DNA from: Spongospora subterranea f. sp. subterranea | Lineage: Eukaryota; Endomyxa: Phytomyxea; Phytomyxea; Plasmodiophorida | Direction: 5' to 3' | Assembly: GCA_049724395.1 (NCBI GenBank) | Contig: JAUGWO010000046.1 | Location: forward strand, 124,001-188,000 | DNA: 64,000 nucleotides | Part shown: positions 11,651 through 24,467 of the stretch, piece after piece | Layout: the number at the start of each line of letters is the position of its first letter | How positions within the stretch are numbered: the stretch's first letter is position 1 | Made by a program: the position numbers and the translations under genes | Notes under the pieces: model-generated | The model's database searches: none | What the model was told of the DNA's origin: nothing | Seen by the model: the letters and a program-made list of their open reading frames with translations, nothing else

Positions 11651-12837
11651 CTACGAGGGAGTTGTGTCCGTTTCGTGAGAAAATGTACATTTGGGAGGGT
11701 TTATGATGTGCGAGTTTTGGTCTTGGTCGTTGAACTTTGGTGAGGTGAACGTTTTGGAGCTTTCAAGAAAATACGGAGCGCTGAACAACGGATCTGATGG
11801 CGTGGGAATACGAGGCCATTGACTTTCGAATAATGCGATAACGCTCTCCTGATCAAGTGACGCTTGGCTCAACGAATCATTCAGAACCGATACGGTGATC
11901 GCTTACGCTGATGGATGGGTAATGAAGCGATTCTCGAGCAGATCGTATATATTGATATGGACCTTCGACAGTTTTCTCATCGCATCGTTCCGATTGTGGG
12001 CCATACCGATTCCCAGCTGGTGCAGCCACGACTCCAGCTGCAGTTCGTCATTAAAGGCTCGATGCGCCCGCACAGCCATCGCCGCCTTCCATTTGATCTG
12101 ATACCATTTGGCCACCTCTTTCTCCCACTCTCGTTGACTCGCCAAGTTCGCCGCCAACATCGTGCGCGCCTCGTCGCGCTTCCTTCTCCAGAACCGTGCT
12201 ACTCGCCTACGATGTTGCGCCAAGACCTTCTCATAGACGGCCCCTTGAAGACGTCCTCCGCCCGATTCCACCCGGTTCGCCATCTTCGCAAGACGCCGGT
12301 ATTCGGCAAGGTGTCGTCGATCGCCCATGAACCTCTCAATGCGTTGGTTGTTGTCATCAATGGATTGCTGTATGTTGACCTCCTTGGTCCTTTGATTGTT
12401 CGTATACCGATCAATTCGTCCATTATGCTCATCAAATCTGTGCATGATATCTCGCCCATCGTATCGACCATTCACCTATTATACAATCATCAATCTGCCC
12501 CTAAATCTTCTTACTGTCGATCGTCGTTTTACCGATTGTGTTGGTATTGTGGGTTCTTCTTGTTCATAGTCTACGCTGGTCTGATCCTGTCGCCAATTCA
12601 TCATCATCCTCTTCGCCATTGTCGTATCTAGTTTGCACTTACCTTAACGTAGGTACTTGTCAGAGGATCTTGGTCAACGGGTTCAAATATGGCTCCCTGT
12701 TTTGAACGTGCTGATGGCGATAGTATGGTCTTCTTGGTCACATTGTCATTCTGTCGGCAAATGAGATAAGAACCTAAATCTCGACCAGACACACCGTTTC
12801 CATACGGTGATGATATGGCGTTGAAACACGACTTCAC
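11651..12837 (-). CDS. Fungal-type uncharacterised protein, helical, spliced
   Basis: Minus-strand gene with a main exon at 11903-12475. That exon is rich in Arg, Lys, Glu and Trp (FMGDRRHLAEYRRLAKMANR; RFWRRKRDEARTMLA) and ends with ELQLESWLHQLGIGM and KLSKVHINIYDLLENRF. The last block resembles a family of uncharacterised fungal proteins with L-x-SWxxLxxxxGI and VxVNIxDLV at this position; that is from memory and needs a search. A probable upstream exon (about 12650-12830) ends at the donor GTAAGT near 12640. A downstream exon (11651-11870) is joined by a short intron starting GTAAGC whose acceptor I could not settle. Function unknown. No membrane segment. Confidence 0.5.
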
Positions 12838-13415
12838 TGTCTTTGCCTTTATTGTCCATTGGTGTGATTGTTGTGTCTATGACCCTCAATATTGTCTGGG
12901 CCAATTACCCTGGACGGTATTACATGATGACGTCATCATGTTGGGCACACGCCATAGAACACGGTCATCATCTTCGTCTAACACGTTTCTGAAACCCCCG
13001 TTCTTTGTGACGATGTCCAATATTCAAATATACTCGTAATTATCGAACTTTCTTTTCGTAAATTGATCCTAATTTTAAAAAATAAAACAAACATCAATGT
13101 CCTTGGCCTCTTTGCTTTAACGACGTTTTCACGTCATCAAGTACCGAACGTTGTACATCAATAGACCGCCATTTACACAGCGCCCTCTGTTTTCTGTGTT
13201 CTTGGGAATTTGTCAAGGTGGGGAGCGGGGGAGGCTATTTGAGCGGTTTCCTTGTCAGGTTAATACTTCCCCAGTTGGTACGGTCCGATCGCCGCCCTGG
13301 CTCTGCTCAAATCGTGTCGGGATCTTGTTCGGGGCCCGTTTCCCCCCTCCACACACCATACGGTATGCTGTTGGTCGGATCGGGTTGGCGGTAGGAAGAT
13401 TGTTCGGCGAGAGAC

Positions 13416-16400
13416 ATGGCGAATCCCGGGTCAGAATGTGTTTATCACATAAAGGTGGTCAACACTGACCCCATCTCCAATTACCCGTTATCATGTCCTC
13501 ATCACTGTCGCTTTAATATATGGTTTAGGACGTCGGGAAGATCCTAGATCAGGTTCAGAAAGAGTTGGCCGTATTCAAGGACGATGCTGCCAAACACAAG
13601 GTAACGCTGTTACGCTGGAATCAGCGTTGACCTTTGGTGAAACGTGGGTTTTCCGTTGTTTATCAGGACCCGTCGGCGCTGATGCGGATTATTGAACGGG
13701 CCCAGGTCGACCTGCGCCGGAAGACAGATGTCGTTTACCGATCGTCGGTGGAGGTGAAACCGGCAATGATTGAGCCGCCATTAGCGCCGCCCCGACCGCG
13801 CCGCCCTGACCTGACCAAGGCGCAAACCGCCGAGATCATCGGCCAGCTCGTGGAGGAGCGGCGGCGTCATCAACACCCCCCCGCGTGAGAGAGGCCCAAC
13901 TCGGGACAACAATATCCCAGGGCGTGTTCGTCTTGGGCCAACTTGTAAACAGGGAACAGGTTCGTCGTTGTTCGTCGTTGGTTTAAGCGGTCCTCGCTTG
14001 CGTTTGTTCACGAACAGACGCAAGTGGATAAGGCCATCCCAACGTCGAATCGGTCCCGGGAAAATTGATTGTCAATGTAGTGGTTCCCCGACGCCTGAGA
14101 CGCGATCCGTTTGCGACTCCACCGCCGATCAGTTCAAACGATGCTCGTCGTGGACTATTACATCTGCTGAGTACGGGTCTGATCCCTCGGCACGCCAATA
14201 TCACAGAGGCGCTGGTCGGGGAAACCGGGGGATTACGTCAACGACCGGCCCCGTTCCATCATCATTCCCAGCAGTTCGTGCACGGGTTCGTGTCGACCTG
14301 TCAGCCATTTGTCAACGCGGTCCTGGACCTGACCACGCCCGTCATCGGATCGGTTGCCGATATCGTCAAAGTAAAGCACGACACCATCATCGCCTGCACA
14401 TTCCAATATTTTTCACGAAAACCACCGACAAATTTGGGATCGCGTCATTTCTCTGAAGACGTTTTCGATTTTCAGATTGTTCAGAACTTGCCAATAGCGT
14501 TGTCATTCTGCAGAATTGACAGATCTCCTTATTTCGTGATTGTTGAGAGATTGATCAATGTCCGGTTTCCATTAGGCCAAACATCGATTCGTGAAACCTC
14601 ATCTGTACGATCTGGGTCCTGGATGTCCCGATTCCATGTTTGCCAACGATCCCGATCCCATCGCTCCATGCGACCTGATTGCTCCCGATGATTACGGGCG
14701 GGAGCAACGCGCCCGCGAATTCACTGAACTACTGGATACGTACAGTCTTCATCAATTCATGATTAGAAACGGGTAAGTCGCACACAATTAGCCAAAAAAC
14801 CTCTCGAACCTTTTCCGCCAACGATTTGGAACCGTTCAATGTTTCGGCTTCGTTGGTTTCGATATCCACATCTTGATCGGTATTTTGCTGTTTGCCCATT
14901 GTTCTGCATTGTGAAACTATTCCCTTTTTATATTTGTGCTATCGATGAAAATCGACGAGATCGTGGTTTGTTTCATTCAGAACAATGTTGGAAATGTTTT
15001 CCTGGACAAAAATGGAGCGGATTGCCTGTTATTTTCCCTAAAAATATTTCTGATTCGTATCGAATTGTATTCCCCTGAGGTATTGTAGTTTGCCGATGAT
15101 TGTCGTGTCTGTAGGACAACGCTGGCGTCTACGCCCGAGTTCACATCATTCCGCCGTAAATACTGCTGTATCTGGGGCGCGATCCAAACGGTGATTGGTC
15201 AATTGGAAGAGGTATTGCGATCCCATCGTATACCGCTGGCCTTGATCAACGGTCAACGGTTGGCGACCATATGCGAACGGGATCGTGGTCCCTGCACCGA
15301 CCAGGAACTTCTCGACTGCATCGTGAACGGCGACGAGGTCGCTGCCCTGTTGCGCCAACGACGGCCGGAGGGGCGACAACAGGCCGCGATTAGGATCCAG
15401 ACGACATGGCGAATGACCAAACAACGTCGGGTGTACCGGGACCTCAGACGCCGCCATCGATCGGCCAGGGCGATTGCGATCGCGTATCGACTGTTTGGGA
15501 GGCGGAAGGCGATGCGGGCCCGGGTCGCCGAGCAATGGCGCCAGGATCTGCAGATATGGAGGGCCAGGCAGGAACTATTCAGGAAACGGTATTCATCAAC
15601 TCGAATTGTCATTCGACGCGACTTTCGAATTCGTCTTTTCGATAATTGTTTGTTCCAACTGCGGATCAGCTGTTGGTTCGTTGAACCTGGTTTAGTTTCC
15701 CCTTCCTCTCAACGTTTGGGGTGTTTTTCGCCACCACAGCCGCCTGATTTCCCTTCGTAGTTGGAGTCGTATTCGTGAGCGTCGTCGCGTAATTGTTCAC
15801 TTGACTTCGACATGGCGTTCACCTGCCCAACGTCGCGCCTCCATGACGAGGTCCTCCTCACACAGTTCCGACAACACCGGATCCGGTCGGATCGATCGCG
15901 TTCTATCATCACAGCTGGCGCGGCTGTTCGACCTGGCCGACCCGAACGTCGAGGTCGTGTACGTCTCGGCCGAGCCCATCCCGGATGAGGTCCAGCGATA
16001 TTATATACAGCTATTGCAGCTCAGAGCAGGTTCGGGAACAGCAAACGTCGACTTGTCAAGTGCCTTTCGCCCCTAAACTGTGGCCAACGATTCGCCAAAT
16101 GAATTTGCGGTTTATTTTGTTGTTTCGTATTGTCGTTCTTGAAGTTTGTTGTTTTAGAAGTCAAATTAACGAACAGAAAGGTTCATTGAGAATTGAAACG
16201 AGACACTGAGCTCAATGACAATTGGTTTTTATTCGGGTAATGCAGTTTCCCATTGAAAATCTGAGCGACAATCTCGTAATTTTGCGAAAATCTGGCGATA
16301 TTGGGTTGTCCGATCAATGGTCTAAGGGTGTTTGATCTAGTGCCGGGTATCGATGAGCGGCTCAAGTTCATCTGGCCAGAGTCTCACGATATTCTATTGG

Positions 16401-18733
16401 GATCGTCGGTCCCGTTGTCCACCGCCATCTACTATTCCCCCAAATGCCTCAACCGGATCCGATCGTTAACCAAGGGCCAATCGGCCTATATCGTCCCCAA
16501 TCTCCCCGGTCAGGACGACCTCAAGCTCGCCGTCTTCCTCAATCTGCCGATGTTGTCACCAGAGCCGGCCATCGCTCAATCACTGTCTTCATGTAATTCA
16601 TCATTTCACTCGATATTTGGCCTCTCTCGTTTTTGACACTTTTGCGTTTTTGTTCTGTGGAACCGCGACAATGCCAGTTTTTAAGAGTATTTGTTTGAAA
16701 AAAGAAAACTTTACAGTTTCCGAACGGGATCAGATTTTCTCACCGTTCAACATTCGATGTGTTGTCGTAAAGTACCCTCTTATTGGTTATAATTACGGCT
16801 CGAAAGATCATAAACCTCAATTGCTGGCGCTCTAGGCCTGGAATGTTTATATTCCTTACTTCTTTTCATTGTTTAAGAACATCGGCGGGAAATAGACGTG
16901 TTTTTGGCCAAGAAGATGATAATTTTGATGTGATTCAGCGTCTGGAAGTAAACGGATATTCTCGGAGGCGCTGATCGATTATCCAGTCGGATCGCACGAC
17001 GTGTTCCAGGAAGGAGATCTTAACGATCGCCTGACCCAGCTGATCCTCGACAACATGGGGGTCCAGCGATGGATTATCAAACTGGACGATGAATGTGGCG
17101 CCAGGGGCCTGGCATTCTTCGAACCCGCACGGCTCCGAATCTATTCCGACCTCTGGCACGAGAAACAAACGTCGAATAAGTTTTTACGACCACGACGTGC
17201 TCGAATTCAACAGGTTTGTCGCCCTTAGGTTTTCCTCCAATCTTATTCGACTCGTGTAATTCGATATCGGTTAACCTGAATTATACAATATGAATTGGCG
17301 CCACTGTAGCGGGCGTCGACGTTGTTTTTTTGGGCATTATTTCCACCGTGTTGTCAACTGTCGTCCCATGAGCTTCTCATGTGTTGGGATTTGGCAATAT
17401 TGTGAGCGCCAATTGGATTGTTGATCATATGAGATGGGAATGAGTTCTGCTCCTGGATCTATCTTTGGCGATTCCAACGATTGAATTGGTGTTGATGATT
17501 TGCAGGAGGCGATTAAACAGCACGTTGACGCAGCGAATGCAGTTCCTGGTTCGCCTGGTCCATCCTGACCTATATGTGCAAGGATGGAAGACGTATCTGG
17601 ATCGGTTGGCGATGGTGGGCGGATCGATAGAGGCGTGCCCCCAATTCGTGATCGGCTCCCCATCTGTTAACATCATGATCAGTCCCGACGGTCTGGTCGA
17701 TATTCTATCGACCCACGACCAGATATTCAGGTCAATCTGGTTTTCGCCCCAATCTCCATCACCGACGTGTTTTTCAACTGTGTCGTGTTTATTGAACTCG
17801 ATCGTTTCGAAAATTGGTACTTAGTATTGACGGGTTTGAGGTTTTCTGATCCCGTTTTGGTTTCCAAGCAATGTCCATTTCTCTACATCTCGATGAAGGT
17901 CGACTGAAATATGAATGTATTCTAGTCGTCCATATGTTCTGGCTGGCGCCGTCTTCCCTCAATCCACCTACGATAACCACCAACTGATTGAGGCGGCCCT
18001 ATCCATCGGTCGTGTTTGTTCTCGCCGGGGTGTTATCGGCCCAATCGGGATCGACTTCGTCGTCAACCTGAATGAACCCACCAAGGAACAAGTAAATACT
18101 GCCAACCGATCACTGTAGCAGCAGTTGCAGATTCACCGAATTCAGACCTTATTGGCCGTCGACCTCAACCTCCGTTTGACAACGTCGCAGATTTCGTTCC
18201 AGTATTTTACATTCCTAACCCCAGGGAAGTTCAACGCTAAGATTGGCGTTTACTCTGTAACGCCGCCTCCGTCATCTGAGGTAAATCGCCGGTCACCGCA
18301 TTCCCAGTCGGTTTCCGAGCAACGGTTTTGTTAGGCCAAAGGATCATCGGCCAGATCGAACATCTCGTCGTCATCGCGACATTCGTCGATCGCCGATCTG
18401 TCGGGAGAGTTACAAGCACGGCTGTCGCTCGATCGTTGCTACGCTGTCTTCTACGATGTTATTGTGCCAGCTCTGTCGACCATTCATCATCACGTCTTTT
18501 TCAATATGTGCCGTCTGGAAGTTCGAATTCCGCATCTGTAGATCCTTGTTTTGCTATTGACTTTGGAATCTTCCCAGGGCGTTTCGTTCGATTTAGCAGT
18601 TAAATCCGGGACATCGTTCATGTTGACGGATGCGATAACATCAGGGTGTTTGTGTCCAATGGGCATTGGCGATACACAGCGAATGGCCATCTCACATTTG
18701 AACTCAGCTCTTGCGTTTTTGAAGGTATTGTAG
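13416..18733 (+). CDS. IQCH: IQCH (IQ motif-containing protein H) orthologue, many exons
   Basis: Large intron-rich gene matching IQCH, a protein found in ciliated eukaryotes and needed for sperm axoneme function in mammals. Blocks appear in the human order: VGKILDQVQKELAVFK (N-term), DLRRKTDVVYRSS, PLALINGQRLATICERD, the IQ motif AAIRIQTTWRMTKQRR, LFDLADPNVEVVYVSAEP, AIYYSPKCLNRIRSL then GQSAYIVPNLPGQDDL, SGSKRIFSEALIDYP, VQRWIIKLDDECGARGLAFF, GGSIEACPQFVIGSPSVNIM, GVIGPIGIDFVVNL, LAVDLNLRLTTSQ, and GVSFDLAVKSGTSFML near the end. Introns are often about 100-200 nt, longer than elsewhere in the window. The start (MANPGSECVYHIK, joined by an intron after 13454) is inferred; the stop is TAG at 18731-18733. 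All exons I checked are open, so it looks functional. Confidence 0.85.
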
Positions 18734-18939
18734 GCCTCTAAGATATTTTTGAAAAAGATTAGTGTTTAATGAATTTGCAACAGAGTAAGGTTGGAGTGAG
18801 AGAACACCAATTTGACCGTTCCAATTTGACGAGCCATTGTACCGTGATCAAAACGATGCTAGGAACTATAACCAAATAAAATGTGTTATAGAGACAACGC
18901 ACGTCGGTTACGATGTTTGATATAATATATTTAATAAAT

Positions 18940-21900
18940 CTATGATAATTGTTGCACAGCTGAAACAACTGCGGCGATAGCCATCGTGCTAGGACAAAGC
19001 CAATTAGAACGTTGATATCTGATCAAATTGAAATACTTACCAGTAAGCTAGATTGCCAAATTCGAGGGAATGATGTTCTGTAGGAACTGCAGCGGACAGT
19101 CGCAGTTTGATTTCTCGGACTAACGTAGAGACGTAAATATCAGTTTCCATTTTGATTCGCCTCATTTCTCTCAGCTCCTTCTCCAGCCCAAGCAGCGAAT
19201 TGATCAAAGAGTGATCCTCATCAGTGATGACTACCACATCCCCAAATGTGCGAATGACAGGCGGATCGTAATGATCAGGATTGGATACCGCTACCGGCAA
19301 GCCGCCTGGTGGGTTAGGTGCGCTGGATGGATATGTAGGCGTCGCAGCTACAGGAGCTCCTTCAGGAAGGGCGTACCGTGAAGAAGCGCTGGACCTCGCC
19401 GAGGGCCTTGGTACGTTTCCTGGAGGGGGGCCTGGTTGTGCTGGCTGTGATCCATCAGGCAATGCATAGCGAGCTCGTGGTGGTCCCTTCTTCGCGTTCG
19501 CTTGCTCGCTAGACAATACAGAAGTAGAGCCTGCGGTAGGTTGAGCGGTTCGCCGAGGTGGCGGACGAGATTTAGGAATTTCTTCCTCATTGGGAGCGTT
19601 TAAATCGATGTACTTTTTGGCAACCGGATCCCAGACGAACGTGGTGTCTTCAGACATATCGGCGCGAGGAATGGGCTTACCATTTTCATCGTAGAGCTGT
19701 CGCTGGAACACTTTGATCAAAAACGACGCTAAAGAGCGACGTGACTTTGCAACAGGCCTGGTGGGTGACCTTGATTTGCCAGCAACACTAGTACACGACT
19801 TCTCTGGAGCGGTCGATGACGACCGTTCCATTGAGTCGAATTGATCAGGACGTTTGGCGTTAGATGCCGCGCTCTGGTGGTTAGATTTGGAGATTTCGGC
19901 GTCTAGACGAAGTGAAAGTAACAAATAAAACCCTATGGGATGTTAAAAGATAAAGACATGTAGAAGAGTCGTTGCAGCATACCTCTAAGCTCATTGTAAT
20001 GCTTAACTATAGACATCCCCATCTCTTGCGCTTGTTGAAGCCTAGATTCTAAAACTGAAGACTTTGTTCGCTCGTGAAGCAACTGTTCGTCAAAATCGGA
20101 GATAGCCTGTACATGAGTTTGCGACTCCGCGCGTAATTCACCCGAATCGCATTGATTTTTTTCAGGATCAGGAAGCAGTTCCCCAACCGTTTCAGCATTA
20201 AGAGCATGCTGGAGCTGGAGTTGACAAATTTCGGCTTCACGAGTGCTAATAAGCTCATCTTTTGAAGAAACAAGCGCTTCCAATTCTGATACTTTTGACC
20301 TTAAAATTGACAATTGATGTTCCTGCTCCATACTCAAATCACCGGCTTTGCCACCATGATCAGTATTGCTGTTCACAGATTGGCAAGCACTATGGCTTGC
20401 AGAACGAGCAATGTTGGCGGAATTAGGCAAAGTCGGGGCATTCCGTATTGGTGAAAGCCGAGCTGCACGTAAGGCGGCCAGTTGTGATTCCTTATCCAGA
20501 ATTTCCTCTTTAAAAGAACTAATTTCTTGTGCATACCTGGAACTTGTGTCTGCCACAGCTGCCTCAACTGTTAACTGAAGCGTTGCTTCGTGATTTTGGA
20601 TTACTGAACGCAACAGAGCAAGTTGTTTTTGATGGTCTTCGAGTTGGTGATTGAGATTGCTCGGGTCAGAATTATCACTGTTAACAGACGACGTTGGGGC
20701 ATGAGATTTTTCGCGTAACGATCTGCAAAGCTCATTTTTCTCCGAGAGTTGCTGCTTCAGATCAATAATCTCTTGCAAAGAAGGTGCGGAAGCAACAGAA
20801 TCTTCAAGTACAGATATTGCATTGTGAAGTGACGCCGCCTCAGAACGAGCCGATTCAAGCTGCTGTCGAAGGGACTTGACTTCAGATATGTGTGTGTCTT
20901 TAGATGACTGCAATTGTTGCTTCCTTTGTTCTAGTTGGTTTTGGATCAATACAATGCGATCATCACGCTCGGAAAGCTGAGCCTGTAATTCCTCGATACT
21001 CGACTTAGAACTTCGACGGGCGTCAGACAAAAGTTTGCGAAGCTGGCCAAGTTCCTCTTCGAATCTAGTGCAACTCTGCTTGTGCTCGAACGCTTCCTGA
21101 TTCAATTGCTCTTCCTTGCTGGATAAATCTTCTTGAAGCGCGACGACAACCTTGTCAAGATCAAGGACTTGCTGGTTCAAATCGACATTCTTTGCATTCA
21201 GCTCCTCACGCTGATCGGCAAATTGTTCCTGTTTCACGCTGATCTTGACTTCGAGCTCTTCGATTAGGCTTTGACTAGCAGCCAAATCAGATTTGAGATC
21301 ATCAGATTCAGAATTGCCCGACGCTCGAGCAGCATCAAGCTGAGCGGTTAAAGCCTCAATTTCCGCTTGACGCGCGACGACAGCCTTGTCAAGGTCAAGG
21401 ACTTGCTGGTTCAAAGCAACAATCTTAGCATTCAGGTCCTCACGCTGACCGGCGCATTGTTCCTGTTTCATGCTGATCTTAGCTTCAAGCTCTTGGATGA
21501 GGCTTTGACTAGCAGCCAAATCAGATTTGAGCTCATCAGATTCAGAATTGCCCGACGCTCGAGCAGCATCAAGCTGAGCGGTTAAGGCCTCTATTTCCGC
21601 TTGACGATCAGTAGCAATTTGTTTGAGTTGATCCGACTCTTGGAGGAGCTTGTTTTGATTTTGGAGCATTTTACGAAGTTGTTCAATTTCTTGCTGATGA
21701 TCACGAATCGCTTGTTGAAGAGAGTCACACTGGGATTCAAATAAGGCTCGTTCGTTTTGCCGTGTTTGCTCAACTTGCTCTTGAGCTGTCATAAGGTCCT
21801 CATGAGATTTTTTCAGACTATCAAAGCTTTGCTTGATAGTATCAAGGTCCGATGATTTGGCCTCTAACTCCATTTCTAGAGCAACCAACTGCTGTTCGGA

Positions 21901-24467
21901 TGATTGACAACGAGAGCTAAGCTCAGCATTCTGTTGTGAAGCTGCGTCAAATTCCTCTTCCAGTTCGGCGATTTTTCTATCTCTTGACGTTAAATCCTCT
22001 ACCATCCGCGATACTTGAGATTCTGGGTGGACGGTTGTTGATTCTGCAGCAGTATCATTGGATTTGATTTCAAGAATTGCGATTTCTTGTGAAAGCCGAT
22101 GAATCTCAGCTTCGTGCTTTTCACGAAGTGTCTGAAGTCTCTTAGATGAACTTGCAACCTCCTTTTTGAGGGTTTTGACTTCATCTTGAGCAACCCTAAG
22201 TTCAGATTCCTTGCTCTGCAGTTCGGCATTTGATTCGTCTGCCACCCTTTGGAAAGATGTATTGGCAGCCACCACTTCAAGCACTTGTTCTTCAAGCAGC
22301 TCAATACGATGTTGATGATTGGCAATATATTCGGTATCTTGTGCGTGTTGCTCTTCTGCAGAATGAAGAGAGCGACGCAGCCGGGAAATTTCACCTTGCA
22401 GTGAAACCATTTCGTTTCGCATCTCTGAAACATTCTCATCCTTGATATCTGTCGTTAACTGAGCACTTTCCAACAAGCGGTCTTCACTTGCTCGCAATTC
22501 GGCAGCAACGGATTGTATCTGATCCGACTTCTCATTGTTTTCCGATTGTAACAGCGAAATCCGATCTCGCAGCAGTTCCAGTTCCTCTGATAAACTCTGA
22601 ACCGTGGATACATGATCAGCACATTCTTCCTTCGAAATTGCTTGTGAAACACGTTCATGTCGATGTAGTTCGGCAATTTCAGCTTTTCAAGCAGTAATAC
22701 AGTTTCCTCATTTTGCAAGAGTTGATCTTTCATTTGTTTCAAGAACTGATCCTTCTCATGAATAACGGCCTCTAACTCTGTACAAGTCTCGGTGGTTTTG
22801 TGGAACCTTGTATTCAAAGACAGAATCGTCTTTTGCGAAGTCTCATTGTTCTTTTCTGCCATTTTTAACAGTTTACTGTTTGAAGATTGAGCCTCTGTCC
22901 AAGCATCATTTAACAACATCTCAAAACGATCAAAGTCAAGGTCGCGGTCAAAATCTGAGGGGAGCCCCAATCGTTGCGAAATACGGGTAAAGCTGGACAC
23001 GATTTTGTGGGAGACATCCTTCAGATCATATTTAGCCTGATTTCGAGATTCTATTGCTTCCTGAAGGTCAGACTGAAAATAAGCCGACACTTACGATTGA
23101 ACCGCCCCTAACTGACCTGCACTACAGTAACGAGGGGTTTGTCATCCAAAAGTTCATCCTGGAACAAAGCTCGGATTTCCAAGGTATCACCAGAGGGCCT
23201 GTGTTGAGATTAAGTTATGCTGGAAACCCAGATTCAGCAAGGTCTACCCGGATGCAGATGATCTGGTTAATCGATCGATTTCAGCATGCAACCTGCGATT
23301 TTCAGAGTCCAAAGAATCGCCGTCAACAATAAGAGAATCTCTAGAAGCTTGAACAATGCTAAACTGCGCCTGAAGCTCCATTAGCTGAGATGAAAGTAGT
23401 TCAAGTTGTTCATTCGACGCTTTAGCGTCTTTCTGACATTTACGTAAGAGAGATACATATACGGAGAACGTTCCATACAAGATCATCTTGCAATGCTTGA
23501 AAGACTTCAGCGTCACTTTCTAATTTCTTTCGTAATTGGCTCGTTTCTCTCTCAGCTTTTTGCAGTTCAGATGACAATATTTCAACTTGTTCACTCGACG
23601 CTTTAGCGGCTCTCTAACAATCCACATAAGATAAATACATAAATGGAAAATGTTTCATACAAGATCATCTTGCAGTGCTTGAAAGACCTCAGCATCACGT
23701 TCTAATTTCTTTTGCAACTGGCTCGCTTCTCTCTTAGCTTTTTGCAATTCTAGTTTAGTTGGACGTTGCATGGCCTTCTCCAGTTTTGATTTCAATCGCA
23801 GCATTTCTTCGTCCTATTGAATTAGAATCAACAGACATTGTGAAACCTGGAACGGCGTAGACCTTTGTACGAATCTGACTTCGCAACTGCTCTTGCTGTG
23901 CATCTGAAGGGCTATCTGTACGCTAAAGTTTAACAAAAGGACATGGAGTAAATACCAAAGATTACTTTGAGCATTCCTAATCCGTTCAAGGTCGTGCAAC
24001 GATTGATCGAGCTGCGATGAAAGGTCTGCAATTTGTCGTTGCAGCAATTGCTCAGACTCAATTCGAGATTTCCTGGATATTTCGATCTGATTCGCAGACT
24101 GAAGAAGCTGCGCGCGGAGGTCGATAACTTCCTGTTGAGTCGTTTTCTGAGATTCTGTCAGCGTTGCATGGGCTTCCTTTAGACGTTTCCACTCAGGAAC
24201 AAGCTGCCTTAGCTTAGACTTAAGAACATCAACTTGATCAGAGTCGTTTGACTCAGTGGACTGCCTTCGTGATCCGTTATCGGCCTGACTTTGAGACACC
24301 GCGCGCTCGGCAATATTCGCTCGATCAACGGCAGCTGCCTTCTGGATGGTCAACTCCTTTACTGTAGTTTTCAATTGTTTCCATTCCGGAACCAATCGAT
24401 AAAGTTTGGCGCGAAGGTCGGCAACCTCGGCTTTCGCGGCCGTCAGCTCATCCTCCTTCGCAGGCAT
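18940..24467 (-). CDS. Giant coiled-coil protein (golgin-like shape), spliced
   Basis: A minus-strand gene starting at ATG 24467 (MPAKEDELTAAKAEVADLRA) and encoding well over 1,300 residues of almost continuous heptad coiled coil. It ends in a Pro/Ser-rich region (about 19.2-19.6 kb) and a short helical tail (ITDEDHSLINSLLGLEKELR). Several introns interrupt the 5' part; a very large exon spans 19933-22497. Two in-frame introns were worked out near the 3' end: GAG|GTATGC...TAG|ACGCCG at about 19.9-20.0 kb, and TG|GTAAGT...CCTAG near 19.0 kb, giving a final exon ending TAG at 18940. A segment FVWDPVAKKYIDLNAP loosely recalls Sec16 C-termini. The shape suggests a tether or scaffold (golgin, Sec16-associated or spindle/centrosome), but I do not recognise the family. 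It contains a 78-residue tandem duplication and a duplicated exon. Confidence 0.7.
21139..21606 (-). repeat. Internal tandem duplication, 234-bp unit (78 codons), two copies
   Basis: Inside the large exon of the coiled-coil gene, the segment beginning RQAEIEALTAQLDAARAS is followed directly by a second copy of the same 78-codon unit. Copies differ at few positions (for example SMKQEQCAGQRED versus SVKQEQFADQREE). The unit keeps frame and lengthens the coiled coil. Confidence 0.85.
23460..23770 (-). repeat. Tandem exon-plus-intron duplication
   Basis: Two successive exons of the coiled-coil gene encode nearly the same end (SQLQKKLERDAEVFQALQDD and SQLRKKLESDAEVFQALQDD). Each is followed by a similar donor and intron start (GTATGAAACATT and GTATGGAACGTT) of about 45-47 nt. 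The match continues through intron sequence, so genomic DNA was duplicated as one block. Confidence 0.8.

Noticed and set aside
13151-13415. Open frame before IQCH as an extra N-terminal exon
   Set aside because: The start at 13416 joins cleanly to the first recognisable IQCH exon; the upstream frame has no family resemblance.
15146-15612. Minus-strand open frames inside IQCH
   Set aside because: High-GC antisense of the IQ-motif exon; no motif.
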